Below, piece after piece: positions 41,758 through 50,556 of a stretch of DNA of 64,000 nt (its first letter is position 1; each line of letters opens with the position of its first letter). The stretch is from an uncultured Pelagibacteraceae bacterium. GTDB lineage: Bacteria > Pseudomonadota > Alphaproteobacteria > Pelagibacterales > Pelagibacteraceae. The stretch lies in assembly GCA_902609685.1 (NCBI GenBank), contig CACLSR010000005.1:1-64000 (forward strand), read 5' to 3'. The notes below the pieces were generated by a model. The model was given only the letters and a program-made list of their open reading frames with translations, was not told the DNA's origin and did no database searches. Made by a program: the position numbers and the translations under genes.

Positions 41758-43145
41758 TTTTTTCTTTTATATTTCAATATCATTTTTTTAATATTATCAA
41801 AAGATGTTCCACCATATGATTTCTTAGAATTTACAGAATTCTTTAAATCAAACACTTTTAATACATCATTTGATAGTTTTGGTTCAATTTTTTTAAGTTC
41901 AGCCAGCGTTAATTGATCGAGATTTTTTTTCTTTTTTTCAGCAAAGTTCACAATATTAGCAGTCACTTTGTATGCTTTTCTAAATGGCATTGAGTGATTT
42001 TTTACGAGATAATCTGCAAGATCAGTTGCAGTCAAATATCCTGAGTTAGCTAATTCTATCATTTGCTTTTTATTTGGTGTAAAATTTTTAAGAATCTCAT
42101 CAAGTATTTTTAAACAATTTTGTAGTGTATCATTAGATTTAAAAACAATTTCCTTATCGTCCTGAAGATCTTTGTAGTAAGATAAAGGTAAACTTTTTAA
42201 AACTGTAAGCATAGAAAACAAATTACCATAAATAATTCCAGACTTTCCTCGTAAAAATTCCAGTAAATCTGGATTTTTTTTTTGTGGCATTATCGAAGAA
42301 CCAGTTACAACTTTATCTGATAAATTTATTAACTTGAAAGCATCAGAGTTCCATATGATAAGTTCTTCAGCTATTCTAGAAATATGCATGGCACAGACTG
42401 AAACAGAGTAAAGAAAATCTAGCACAAAATCCCTGTCAGAAATTGTATCTATTGAGTTATTAGTTGGTTTTCTAAATCCAAGTTTTTTTGTAGTGTAATT
42501 TCTATCAATATTAAAAGAGGTTCCAGTTAAAGCAGCGACACCTAAAGGATTTTCATTTAAACTATCTAGATTATTTATGAATCTCTTTTGATCTCTTTTA
42601 AACATTTCAACATAAGCCATCAAATAGTGGCCAAATGAAACTGGCTGAGCATTCTTTAAATGAGTAAATCCAGGCATAAGAGTATATATATTTTTCTCTG
42701 CTGCTCTTATTACACTTTTAATTATAGTATCTAATAAAATATTAATTTCTTTCGTTGATGATTTCATCCAAATTTTCAAGTCTGTAATCACCTGATCATT
42801 TCTTGATCGTGCTGTGTGAATAAAACCCGCATCTTCACCAATTATTTCAAAAAGTCTTTTTTCAATATTTATATGAATATCCTCATACTTTTTATTAAAT
42901 TCAAATTTTTTGTTTGTTATTTCTTTTTTGATTTTGTTTAGACCATAAACAATCTTATTCTTTATTTTAAAAGTAATAATTTTTTGTTTAAATAGCATTT
43001 CAACATGTGCAATAGATCCAATTATATCCTCTTTATATAGTCTCTTATCAACATCAATTGAATTTCCCACTTTTTGAAAAATTGATGAAGTGTTTTTTTT
43101 TATTCTATTGCCCCATATTGCCTGGTTGTTTTTATTTTTCGACAT
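41754..43145 (-). CDS. argH: Argininosuccinate lyase
   Basis: IHTARSRNDQVITDLKIW, TGSSIMPQKKNPD. Confidence 0.96.
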   Translation of the reverse strand: MSKNKNNQAIWGNRIKKNTSSIFQKVGNSIDVDKRLYKEDIIGSIAHVEMLFKQKIITFKIKNKIVYGLNKIKKEITNKKFEFNKKYEDIHINIEKRLFEIIGEDAGFIHTARSRNDQVITDLKIWMKSSTKEINILLDTIIKSVIRAAEKNIYTLMPGFTHLKNAQPVSFGHYLMAYVEMFKRDQKRFINNLDSLNENPLGVAALTGTSFNIDRNYTTKKLGFRKPTNNSIDTISDRDFVLDFLYSVSVCAMHISRIAEELIIWNSDAFKLINLSDKVVTGSSIMPQKKNPDLLEFLRGKSGIIYGNLFSMLTVLKSLPLSYYKDLQDDKEIVFKSNDTLQNCLKILDEILKNFTPNKKQMIELANSGYLTATDLADYLVKNHSMPFRKAYKVTANIVNFAEKKKKNLDQLTLAELKKIEPKLSNDVLKVFDLKNSVNSKKSYGGTSFDNIKKMILKYKRKK

Positions 43146-43169
43146 GATAATTAATTATACCTATTTAAC

Positions 43170-43679
43170 ATGAGATTTTTAATAATATTTGCTTTTTTAA
43201 TATCTAATTGTGTAGCGGTAGAAATTAAAGACATAAAAAATCTTGTTATCAATAAAGAGCTTAAAAAATATGATGGATTAACGTTTTTAGATGATCAGAG
43301 TAATGAAATTCAACTTGATCAATTTGAAGGCAATTTGGTTTTGCTCAATTTTTGGGCAACTTGGTGCGCCCCATGCAAAGAGGAAATGCCATCTCTTGAT
43401 CAATTGCAATCTCAAAAAAATTTAAACAATTTAAAAATATTTCCGATTAATGTTGGTCAGGATAATTTAGAAAAAGCCTCTCAATTTTTTGAGGATTTAG
43501 GTATAGATAATCTTAAGATATATTTCGACTCACCAATTACCTTAGCGAAAAAGTTTGGACTAAGAGGAGTGCCCACCACAATTTTGATAAACAAGGATGG
43601 ATATGAGTTTGCAAGAATTGTTGGGTCAATAGATTTTAAGGAAAAAAATTTTGTTGAATGGTTGGCTAGTTACAACTAA
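43170..43679 (+). CDS. TlpA-like exported thioredoxin
   Basis: NFWATWCAPCKEEMPSLDQL; GVPTTILINKDG. Confidence 0.88.
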   Translation: MRFLIIFAFLISNCVAVEIKDIKNLVINKELKKYDGLTFLDDQSNEIQLDQFEGNLVLLNFWATWCAPCKEEMPSLDQLQSQKNLNNLKIFPINVGQDNLEKASQFFEDLGIDNLKIYFDSPITLAKKFGLRGVPTTILINKDGYEFARIVGSIDFKEKNFVEWLASYN

Positions 43680-43879
43680 TTTTTGAAAAAATATGCAAAA
43701 CCAACCAAAGCAATTATTGCAATAAATTGAAGCAAAACTCTTAACTGCATTAATTTATTTGAATATTTTTTGCTGGTTTCACCACCTTTAAATAAAGTTC
43801 CGATACCAAGAATTAAAACAATCCCAACCGTCATTAACAAAATTATAGATAATATTTTAACTACTATTCCAGATAACAT
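43676..43879 (-). CDS. HIG1-like twin-TM membrane protein
   Basis: MLSGIVVKILSIILLMTVGIVLILGIGTLFKGGETSKKYSNKLMQLRVLLQFIAIIALVGFAYFFKN; start moved to internal ATG. Confidence 0.75.
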   Translation of the reverse strand: MLSGIVVKILSIILLMTVGIVLILGIGTLFKGGETSKKYSNKLMQLRVLLQFIAIIALVGFAYFFKN

Positions 43880-43928
43880 GAAGGTATTGTAGGGTGTTTT
43901 TAAAATAAAAAAACATAATTCACACACT

Positions 43929-44588
43929 ATGACATTTTGCCTAGATTCAGTAATGGTCAAACCAGAGACTAATAAAAAGATTAAAAATGCTATCATCTTA
44001 CTTCATGGATATGGTGGTGATGGCAAGGATATTAGTATGCTCTCACTGAACTGGAAAAGACATTTACCTAATACTATTTTTATTTGTCCTAATGGTCATG
44101 AACCATGCAGTATAAACCCAAATGGATATCAGTGGTTTGATTTAAGCAAAGATGATCCAGAGTATATTTTGGATCAATCTATAAAGGCTGAAAAAAAGTT
44201 ATCAAAATTTATTGATGAAATTAAAAATGAATTTAATTTTGAAAATAAACAAATTTGTTTATCTGGTTTTAGCCAAGGCTGCATGATGTCAATTAACTTA
44301 GGACTTACTTCTGAAGAACCTTTTAATTGCGTTGTGGGTTTTTCTGGAAAAATTATTGATGAAAAGGATTTGAAATTGAGAAAAAAAAACTCATCAAGTA
44401 TTTTGTTAATTCATGGTGATTCTGATCAAGTTGTATCGCCAAATTTTATGCTAGAGGCAAAAGATTTTTTTATGAGAAATAACATAGACATTGAGACGCA
44501 TCTCATAAAAAATTGTGACCATCATATTCCTGTAAATGCTTCAAGTATTGCATTGAATTATATCTTAAAAAAATTTAATAATTCCTAA
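43929..44588 (+). CDS. Phospholipase/carboxylesterase family alpha/beta hydrolase
   Basis: IILLHGYGGDGKD, CLSGFSQGCMMS, HGDSDQVV. Confidence 0.88.
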   Translation: MTFCLDSVMVKPETNKKIKNAIILLHGYGGDGKDISMLSLNWKRHLPNTIFICPNGHEPCSINPNGYQWFDLSKDDPEYILDQSIKAEKKLSKFIDEIKNEFNFENKQICLSGFSQGCMMSINLGLTSEEPFNCVVGFSGKIIDEKDLKLRKKNSSSILLIHGDSDQVVSPNFMLEAKDFFMRNNIDIETHLIKNCDHHIPVNASSIALNYILKKFNNS

Positions 44589-44625
44589 ATATTGAAAAAA
44601 ATTTTTATTTAAGTTAAAATTTGAT

Positions 44626-45195
44626 ATGAATAATTTTATTGATCAAGATGTTTCACTAGAAAAATGTCCTGCACTAGTTTTAAATGCTGATTATAGACCA
44701 TTGAGCTACTATCCTCTATCACTATGGTCATGGCAGGATACTGTTAAATCAGTTTTTTTAGATCGTGTAATTATAGTAAGTAATTACGATCGTGTAGTAA
44801 GAAGTCCTTCATTTAATATGCAATTGCCTAGTGTAATTGCTCTAAAAGATTATATTGTTCCTCAATCTAAACCAAGTTTTACAAGATTTAATGTTTTTCT
44901 GAGAGATAAATTTTCCTGCCAGTATTGTGGCAGCAACGAGGAATTAACTTTTGATCATTTATTGCCTAGATCAAAAGGTGGAGAAACTAATTGGGATAAC
45001 GTCGTTACAGCATGTTCTGCTTGTAACGTTAAAAAAGGAGGCAAACTATTAAAGTTATCGGGCATGAAACTGGCCCAACATCCTTATCAACCTTCAACAG
45101 AAGATTTACATCGTAATGGAAAAAATTTTCCTCCAAATTATTTACATAAAAGCTGGATGGATTATTTATATTGGGATGTTGAATTAGAAGCTTAA
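44626..45195 (+). CDS. HNH endonuclease
   Basis: CQYCGSNEELTFDHLLPRSKGGETNWDNVVTACSACNVKKGG. Confidence 0.9.
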   Translation: MNNFIDQDVSLEKCPALVLNADYRPLSYYPLSLWSWQDTVKSVFLDRVIIVSNYDRVVRSPSFNMQLPSVIALKDYIVPQSKPSFTRFNVFLRDKFSCQYCGSNEELTFDHLLPRSKGGETNWDNVVTACSACNVKKGGKLLKLSGMKLAQHPYQPSTEDLHRNGKNFPPNYLHKSWMDYLYWDVELEA

Positions 45196-45198
45196 GTT

Positions 45199-45729
45199 TT
45201 ATACTTTTTCTGATATTCGAATTGCAATTTTTGAACCTGTTTTTATTATTTTATCCATAATTGAATAAATGCCTTTTTTGGTAGCTCCTTTTTCATAAGC
45301 AATATCCTTATGATGAAGCTCATCTTCTCTGAATTTTATAATTTTCTTTTTTAGATTTTTTTCTTCTGGACCAAGTTGATTTATTTGGTCTTGGTAATGT
45401 TTATCTATTACTTCTTCAACGGAGGCAGTACATAGCATAGCTGCTTTTTTCCCAAGAATAGTAGACCCAAAACCTAAACCTACACCTAGCAGATCCCACA
45501 ATGGCAAAAATTTTGTTGGCTCAATATTTCTTTTTTTTATTTCGTTTTCAAAAAATTGACAATGTTCAACTTCATGTTCTTTCATATCCTCAATTGTTTT
45601 TTTTAAATTGTCATTTTTAACAATTGTATTTAAAGCTAATAACTGACCTTCATAAATTTTGACAGCACCCCTCTCGCCTGCATGGTCAACTCTAATAAAT
45701 TCTTCAACTCTTCTATCAGTTTTTTTCAT
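45199..45729 (-). CDS. coq7: 3-demethoxyubiquinol 3-hydroxylase (Coq7)
   Basis: RVDHAGERGAVKIYEGQL; diiron E..HE motifs. Confidence 0.92.
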   Translation of the reverse strand: MKKTDRRVEEFIRVDHAGERGAVKIYEGQLLALNTIVKNDNLKKTIEDMKEHEVEHCQFFENEIKKRNIEPTKFLPLWDLLGVGLGFGSTILGKKAAMLCTASVEEVIDKHYQDQINQLGPEEKNLKKKIIKFREDELHHKDIAYEKGATKKGIYSIMDKIIKTGSKIAIRISEKV

Positions 45730-46198
45730 ATTTAGTAAAAATTTTTGCTAGCGTTATAATAAATAATATACTTATTACAATATTAATAGCAGTTAGTGAT
45801 AATCCTAAAATCCTAAATGTCACATCTTTACAGCTTATAGTCTTTTCACTTAGTTGATTTAGCAATTCCTCTTTACTTACATTTTCAGAAAAGTTTTTTA
45901 CACCACAAACAGTTGATTCTTGAAAAATGCCTTGTTCTATGCCGAAATGATACAATGAAATAAAAAAAGAAAAAATAAAAGTTAGTATTAAAAGTAAAAT
46001 AAAGAAATTTTCATTTTTCTTTATAATAAACATTAGAGATATCAAAATTATACTTAACCCATAAGGAATTCTCTCTATCAAACATAAATTACATGGTTGG
46101 TGGCCCAGAACATGCTCTATAAAATAAGCAGAAATTAAAGCTATTAGACTAAATAGAAAAATTATTCTCAAGTAAATTTCAGTTTTAAGATTAAACAT
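45716..46198 (-). CDS. dsbB: DsbB family disulfide bond protein
   Basis: EHVLGHQPCNLCLIERIPY; four-TM pattern. Confidence 0.88.
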   Translation of the reverse strand: MFNLKTEIYLRIIFLFSLIALISAYFIEHVLGHQPCNLCLIERIPYGLSIILISLMFIIKKNENFFILLLILTFIFSFFISLYHFGIEQGIFQESTVCGVKNFSENVSKEELLNQLSEKTISCKDVTFRILGLSLTAINIVISILFIITLAKIFTKYEKN

Positions 46199-46796
46199 GA
46201 GATTTAAAAATCAGATAAATTATTAAGCTAATAATAACAATTAATATTCCAATTATTGTAAACCATTTTGACCCATGCTTATCCATATATTCATTAAATA
46301 AATCACCGAACTTATAAGAAAGGTATGATACGATGAAAAATCTTAATCCTCGGGAAATTAAACTTATCAAAACAAATATTAAAAAGTTGAATCCTATTAG
46401 GCCGCTTGCAATTGTAAAAACTTTATATGGAAGAGGAGTAAAACCAGCTAAAAAAAGTACTCCTAACCAAGCATAAAAACCATCACTATTAACTAAGTTT
46501 TCTTTAATTTTTGATAACTTATCCTCATAACCATAAAAACTCATAATGTGTGCTCCAAATTCAAAAAAGAACGCACCAATTAAGTAACCAAGCATACCAC
46601 CTAAAACTGAAAAAATTGTAGTTATAAGAAATATTTTAATAAAATCATTTTTTTTTGATATTACCATTGGAATAACCATTACATCTGGCGGAATAGGAAA
46701 AAATGAACTTTCAACAAAAGAGACTATTGCCAAATAATATTTAGAACTTTTGTGAGCTGCTAAATCTAAACATTTTTTGTAAAGACTTTTAAACAT
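46191..46796 (-). CDS. DedA/YqaA (SNARE-associated) family membrane protein
   Basis: VESSFFPIPPDVMVIPMV..., FTPLPYKVFTIASG. Confidence 0.85.
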   Translation of the reverse strand: MFKSLYKKCLDLAAHKSSKYYLAIVSFVESSFFPIPPDVMVIPMVISKKNDFIKIFLITTIFSVLGGMLGYLIGAFFFEFGAHIMSFYGYEDKLSKIKENLVNSDGFYAWLGVLFLAGFTPLPYKVFTIASGLIGFNFLIFVLISLISRGLRFFIVSYLSYKFGDLFNEYMDKHGSKWFTIIGILIVIISLIIYLIFKSHV

Positions 46797-46854
46797 TTTT
46801 TGGTTTTAATATAATTTTAGTTCTTATACTATTTAATAAATTATTAAATAACTA

Positions 46855-46939
46855 GGGCGAATGGCGGAACTGGTAGACGCGCACGACTCAAAATCGTGTT
46901 TCGCAAGAAGTGAGAGTTCGATTCTCTCTTCGCCCACCA
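46855..46939 (+). tRNA. tRNA-Leu (anticodon CAA), CCA encoded
   Basis: GGGCGAA...TTCGCCC-ACCA acceptor; CACGA-CTCAAAA-TCGTG anticodon arm; long variable arm; GTTCGATTC T loop. Confidence 0.96.
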
Positions 46940-46943
46940 AATT

Positions 46944-48641
46944 ATGGAATTAAGTAAAATTAAAAGTTTAGTAGAACTTTTTTTCACGAAGTATAAGGAG
47001 TTAAACTCTACTTCTAATAAACCATTTTTAAAGTGGTTAAAGGATAATAAGAAAGATTTTCTTACTTGGAAACAAGTTGAAAGAAATATTCAAATTTTAT
47101 CTGAATATTTAAGAAAAAATTTATCTAAAGGAGATAGGTGCATTTTATTATCTGAAAATCGACCTGAATGGCTTATTTCTGATATAGCCATAATGAACGC
47201 TGGTGGGGTAACAGTTCCTTTATTTACAACTTACTCTGACAAAGATTATGAATATATCATTAATGATTGTAATCCAAAAATTTGTATTGTCTCAAATTAT
47301 ACTCAATTAAAAAAAATAGATAAATTCATTTCAGATAAAATAAAAGTTTTATCTATAGAAAATATAGATAAACAAATTGATAGTATAGAAAATATCTTTG
47401 AAAGATTTTCTAAAGAAAAAATTTTAGATCATTTAAGCTTTAACAAAAATATTGAAAGAAAAGATCTAGCTTGTATCATTTACACATCAGGAACAACTGG
47501 TAATCCTAAAGGTGTAATGCTGAGTCATGGGGGTATTTTATCTAATTGTGAGGGTGCACAAGAAATTTTGAATTCGCTTGTTAAAGATAGTGAACCTGTT
47601 TTTTTGACTTGGCTACCTTTATCTCACTCATATGAACATGCTGTTCAATTTGTACAAATCACATTAGGAGCAAAAATTTATTATGCTGAAAGTTTAGAAA
47701 AATTATTATCTAATATGTCAGTTGCTAAACCAACTATAATGACTGCTGTGCCAAGATTTTATCAAAATTTGTATAGCAAGATTTCGATTAATTTTTCAAA
47801 ACAAACAGGTCTCAAGAAAAAATTAATATCTTCGACGATTTTGCTCGGAATAAAAAAACTAAATAATGAGAATATGAGCTTCAGAGAAAAAATACTAAAT
47901 TATTTATGTGAAAAATTAGTAAGACAAAAAATCAAAAATCAGTTTGGGGGAAATTTAAAGGCTTTTGTTTCTGGTGGGGGAGCGTTAGATCAAAAAATTG
48001 GTGAATTTTTGAATTCTATCGGATTGCCAACTTTACAAGGTTATGGCCTAACAGAAGCATCCCCAGTAGTAAGTTGCAATATACCTGAAAAAATCAAGAT
48101 TGATACAGTTGGACCTCCTTTTAAAACTAATGAGGTGAAGATTGCACAGGATGGTGAAATTCTGGTCAAAGGCGAAAATGTAATGCTTGGTTACTGGAAC
48201 ATGAAAAAAGAAACAGACGATATACTTAAAAATGGTTGGTTACACACAGGAGATATAGGTGAAATTACAAAAGAGGGAAATTTGAAAATTACTGACAGAA
48301 AAAAAGAAATTATTGTAAATTCTGGTGGTGATAACATTTCACCCTCGAAAATTGAAAATTTATTGTGTCTTGACGACAAAATTAAACAAAGTTTTGTTTA
48401 TGGAGACAAAAAAACTTATTTAGTTGCTTTAATTGTAAGTGATAGTGAAAAAAATAAAAAAGAAATTGAATTATATATAGATGATCTAAATAAAAACTTA
48501 TCTCTTGTTGAAAGAGTAAAAAAAATAAAATTAATTAATGAAGAATTTACAATTGAAAATGGAATGTTAACACCAACTTTAAAACTAAAAAGAAAAAAAA
48601 TTTTAGAAAAATATAAAGAAGATTTAGAAAAACTTTATTAA
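46944..48641 (+). CDS. Long-chain acyl-CoA synthetase (AMP-binding)
   Basis: LACIIYTSGTTGNPKGVMLSH; QGYGLTEASPVVS; GWLHTGDIGE. Confidence 0.9.
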   Translation: MELSKIKSLVELFFTKYKELNSTSNKPFLKWLKDNKKDFLTWKQVERNIQILSEYLRKNLSKGDRCILLSENRPEWLISDIAIMNAGGVTVPLFTTYSDKDYEYIINDCNPKICIVSNYTQLKKIDKFISDKIKVLSIENIDKQIDSIENIFERFSKEKILDHLSFNKNIERKDLACIIYTSGTTGNPKGVMLSHGGILSNCEGAQEILNSLVKDSEPVFLTWLPLSHSYEHAVQFVQITLGAKIYYAESLEKLLSNMSVAKPTIMTAVPRFYQNLYSKISINFSKQTGLKKKLISSTILLGIKKLNNENMSFREKILNYLCEKLVRQKIKNQFGGNLKAFVSGGGALDQKIGEFLNSIGLPTLQGYGLTEASPVVSCNIPEKIKIDTVGPPFKTNEVKIAQDGEILVKGENVMLGYWNMKKETDDILKNGWLHTGDIGEITKEGNLKITDRKKEIIVNSGGDNISPSKIENLLCLDDKIKQSFVYGDKKTYLVALIVSDSEKNKKEIELYIDDLNKNLSLVERVKKIKLINEEFTIENGMLTPTLKLKRKKILEKYKEDLEKLY

Positions 48642-48762
48642 TTTTTTACAAAATATTTGATTATTAAGCGCATAAACACTAACTTTTTTACAATTTAAAT
48701 TTTTTTTTAAAAAAAATTTTTATTTTAATTTTATCTTTAAAATTTTCTTTAAAATTTAAGAT

Positions 48763-48818
48763 TTGACATAAGGCACATAAAAAAATAAAAATAGATTAAT
48801 AGCGAATCAATTGATTCG
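48763..48818 (+). promoter_or_regulatory. Promoter (TTGACA-N17-TAAAAA) plus 16-bp perfect palindrome CGAATCAATTGATTCG upstream of the mini-protein gene
   Basis: -35 48763-48768, -10 48786-48791, palindrome 48803-48818; AAGGGAG SD at about 48831-48837. Confidence 0.6.
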
Positions 48819-48843
48819 TTTAACTTAAAAAAGGGAGCTAAAG

Positions 48844-48921
48844 ATGCCTAAGAGAAGAAAAAAAGCAAAGAAGGCTAAGAAAAAAGCTAAGAAAAAAGCT
48901 AAAAAAAGAAGAAGAAGATAA
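48844..48921 (+). CDS. 25-aa Lys/Arg/Ala mini-protein (MPKRRKKAKKAKKKAKKKAKKRRRR)
   Basis: ATG...TAA read directly; own SD, promoter-like sequence and terminator; absent from ORF track. Confidence 0.8.
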   Translation: MPKRRKKAKKAKKKAKKKAKKRRRR

Positions 48922-48940
48922 TTACTTAGTATTCTTTATT

Positions 48941-48986
48941 AAAAACGCTTCTCATAACGATTTACGTGTGAGAGGCGTTTTTTTTT
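48941..48986. terminator. Bidirectional rho-independent terminator between mini-protein gene and carD
   Basis: AAAAACGCTTCTCA-N14-TGAGAGGCGTTTTTTTT (one G-T wobble). Confidence 0.85.
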
Positions 48987-49857
48987 ATTCCTCTATATCT
49001 TCTTCATTTTCTGAAACAGCCTCTTCTTCAGGTAAATCTGATGAAGCTTGCTTTATTGGTGCTGCCTCTGGTTTAGGTTGAGTATTTAAGTTTCTTTTTA
49101 AAGCTTTATCTAATTTTTTTTGAGTATCCTCTAATGACAGATTTAGAATTATTTGAAATTCTGAAAGGATTCTTTCATATGCTTTTTCAAACAATTGTCT
49201 TTCACTATAAGATTGGTCAACCATTAAATCATCCCCCTTATTAAGGTCTCTTACTACTTCAGCTAACTCATAAATCTTACCTGATGAAATCTTTGCTTCA
49301 TATTCCTGTGCTCTCCTACTCCACATAGATCTTTTTATTTTAGGCTTACTTTTTAATATTGAGATGCATTTATTTACCTGATTAATAGTAGCTAATGGTC
49401 TTAAGTGTAATTGTTTATTAACAGGCACCATTCCATTTGCTTTATCTTTTTCAAATTTTATAACGTAAGTTTCAACGTCTATTCCTCCAATATTTATTTT
49501 TTTGAATTCAGTAATTTGCCCAACACCATGTTTTGGGTATACGACGTAATCTTTGATTTTATATTCTCTTTTTTCTGTTTCTTGTTTTTTTACTTTTTTA
49601 ATTTCTGGTTTAGCCTCATTATTTTTTGTAATTCTTAAACCATCACTTTTCTGTTCTGTAGTTTTGACTTCAGATTTTATAGATTTTTTTAAATGTATTT
49701 TTTTAGTCTTAATTAATTTTTTTGGTAATTTATTTATCTTCTTTTTTACTTTTTTTAATTTAACAATCTTTTTGGTTTTTGCCTTTTTTTTTGATTTAGT
49801 AGCTTTATTTTTTTTAAAGGTTTTCTTTAAAATACTTTTCAAACTTATTTTGCTCAT
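48985..49857 (-). CDS. carD: CarD-family transcription regulator with long Lys-rich N-terminal extension
   Basis: [49 protein letters not shown]; first ~95 aa dominated by K/I/S/T. Confidence 0.9.
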   Translation of the reverse strand: MSKISLKSILKKTFKKNKATKSKKKAKTKKIVKLKKVKKKINKLPKKLIKTKKIHLKKSIKSEVKTTEQKSDGLRITKNNEAKPEIKKVKKQETEKREYKIKDYVVYPKHGVGQITEFKKINIGGIDVETYVIKFEKDKANGMVPVNKQLHLRPLATINQVNKCISILKSKPKIKRSMWSRRAQEYEAKISSGKIYELAEVVRDLNKGDDLMVDQSYSERQLFEKAYERILSEFQIILNLSLEDTQKKLDKALKRNLNTQPKPEAAPIKQASSDLPEEEAVSENEEDIEE

Positions 49858-50140
49858 CTTTATATTTTTCGTGATCCGATGGAGGATCTTTCTTAACTGT
49901 TATATTTGGCCAGATTTCGGAATATTGTTTATTGATCTCAAGCCATTTATCAGACCCTGGCTCTGTATCAGCTTTTATTGCATCAACAGGACACTCAGGC
50001 TCACAAACGCCACAATCTATACACTCATCAGGTTTAATTACAAGCATATTTTTTCCCTCATAGAAACAATCTACAGGGCAAACTTCAACACAATCCATTA
50101 ACTTACATTTAATGCATTTGTCATTAACTATATATGTCAT
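49814..50140 (-). CDS. fdxA: Ferredoxin (FdxA, 7Fe-type)
   Basis: [29 protein letters not shown]...[17 protein letters not shown]. Confidence 0.94.
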   Translation of the reverse strand: MTYIVNDKCIKCKLMDCVEVCPVDCFYEGKNMLVIKPDECIDCGVCEPECPVDAIKADTEPGSDKWLEINKQYSEIWPNITVKKDPPSDHEKYKDEQNKFEKYFKENL

Positions 50141-50553
50141 TATTGATTTTCTTTTTTAATTTTTTCTTTGATATCTCCCATGATCTTATTGTCAATATAC
50201 AATAAGCCTGCAAGTCGTCTCATCAAATTAGTTTCAAACATATCTGCCTCTTTATTTGAGTAAATTATTCTCCAAAGGGTTTCTATAATTTCAATTTTTT
50301 TTTTATCATCCATATTTTTAACTTCCCTTGTAAAATCCAAAATTTGGTTAGAGTTTTCCTCTATTTCTTTACCTTCTTTTAAAATATTGTCTAAATTATC
50401 TTGGTCTGCACCTATTTTCAAAAGTGCCTTACTTATTATAACCTCTTCTTCTTTTGAGAAGTTCTCATCAATTTTTGCAGCATGAATCAATAATGCCGCA
50501 ACTCTTGCTAAATCACTAGTTTTAGTATCTCCTTTTTTTTCTTTAAAAAACAT
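50140..50553 (-). CDS. TerB-like (tellurite resistance TerB/DUF533-type) protein
   Basis: [27 protein letters not shown]...[18 protein letters not shown]. Confidence 0.75.
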   Translation of the reverse strand: MFFKEKKGDTKTSDLARVAALLIHAAKIDENFSKEEEVIISKALLKIGADQDNLDNILKEGKEIEENSNQILDFTREVKNMDDKKKIEIIETLWRIIYSNKEADMFETNLMRRLAGLLYIDNKIMGDIKEKIKKENQ

Positions 50554-50556
50554 TAC

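Noticed and set aside
44626-45195. HNH endonuclease as a possible defence or mobile-element gene
   Set aside because: Sits among housekeeping genes with no repeats, partner genes or insertion signatures; this HNH family is commonly chromosomal.
49411-50101. F/Y-rich plus-strand ORFs 49411..49638 and 49553..50101
   Set aside because: Antisense of the Lys-rich CarD tail and ferredoxin; AAA codons read as TTT explain the apparent hydrophobicity.
50140-50553. TerB-like protein as part of a phage-defence or tellurite cluster
   Set aside because: No other ter genes; small TerB-like proteins next to this helicase look like ordinary alphaproteobacterial content.
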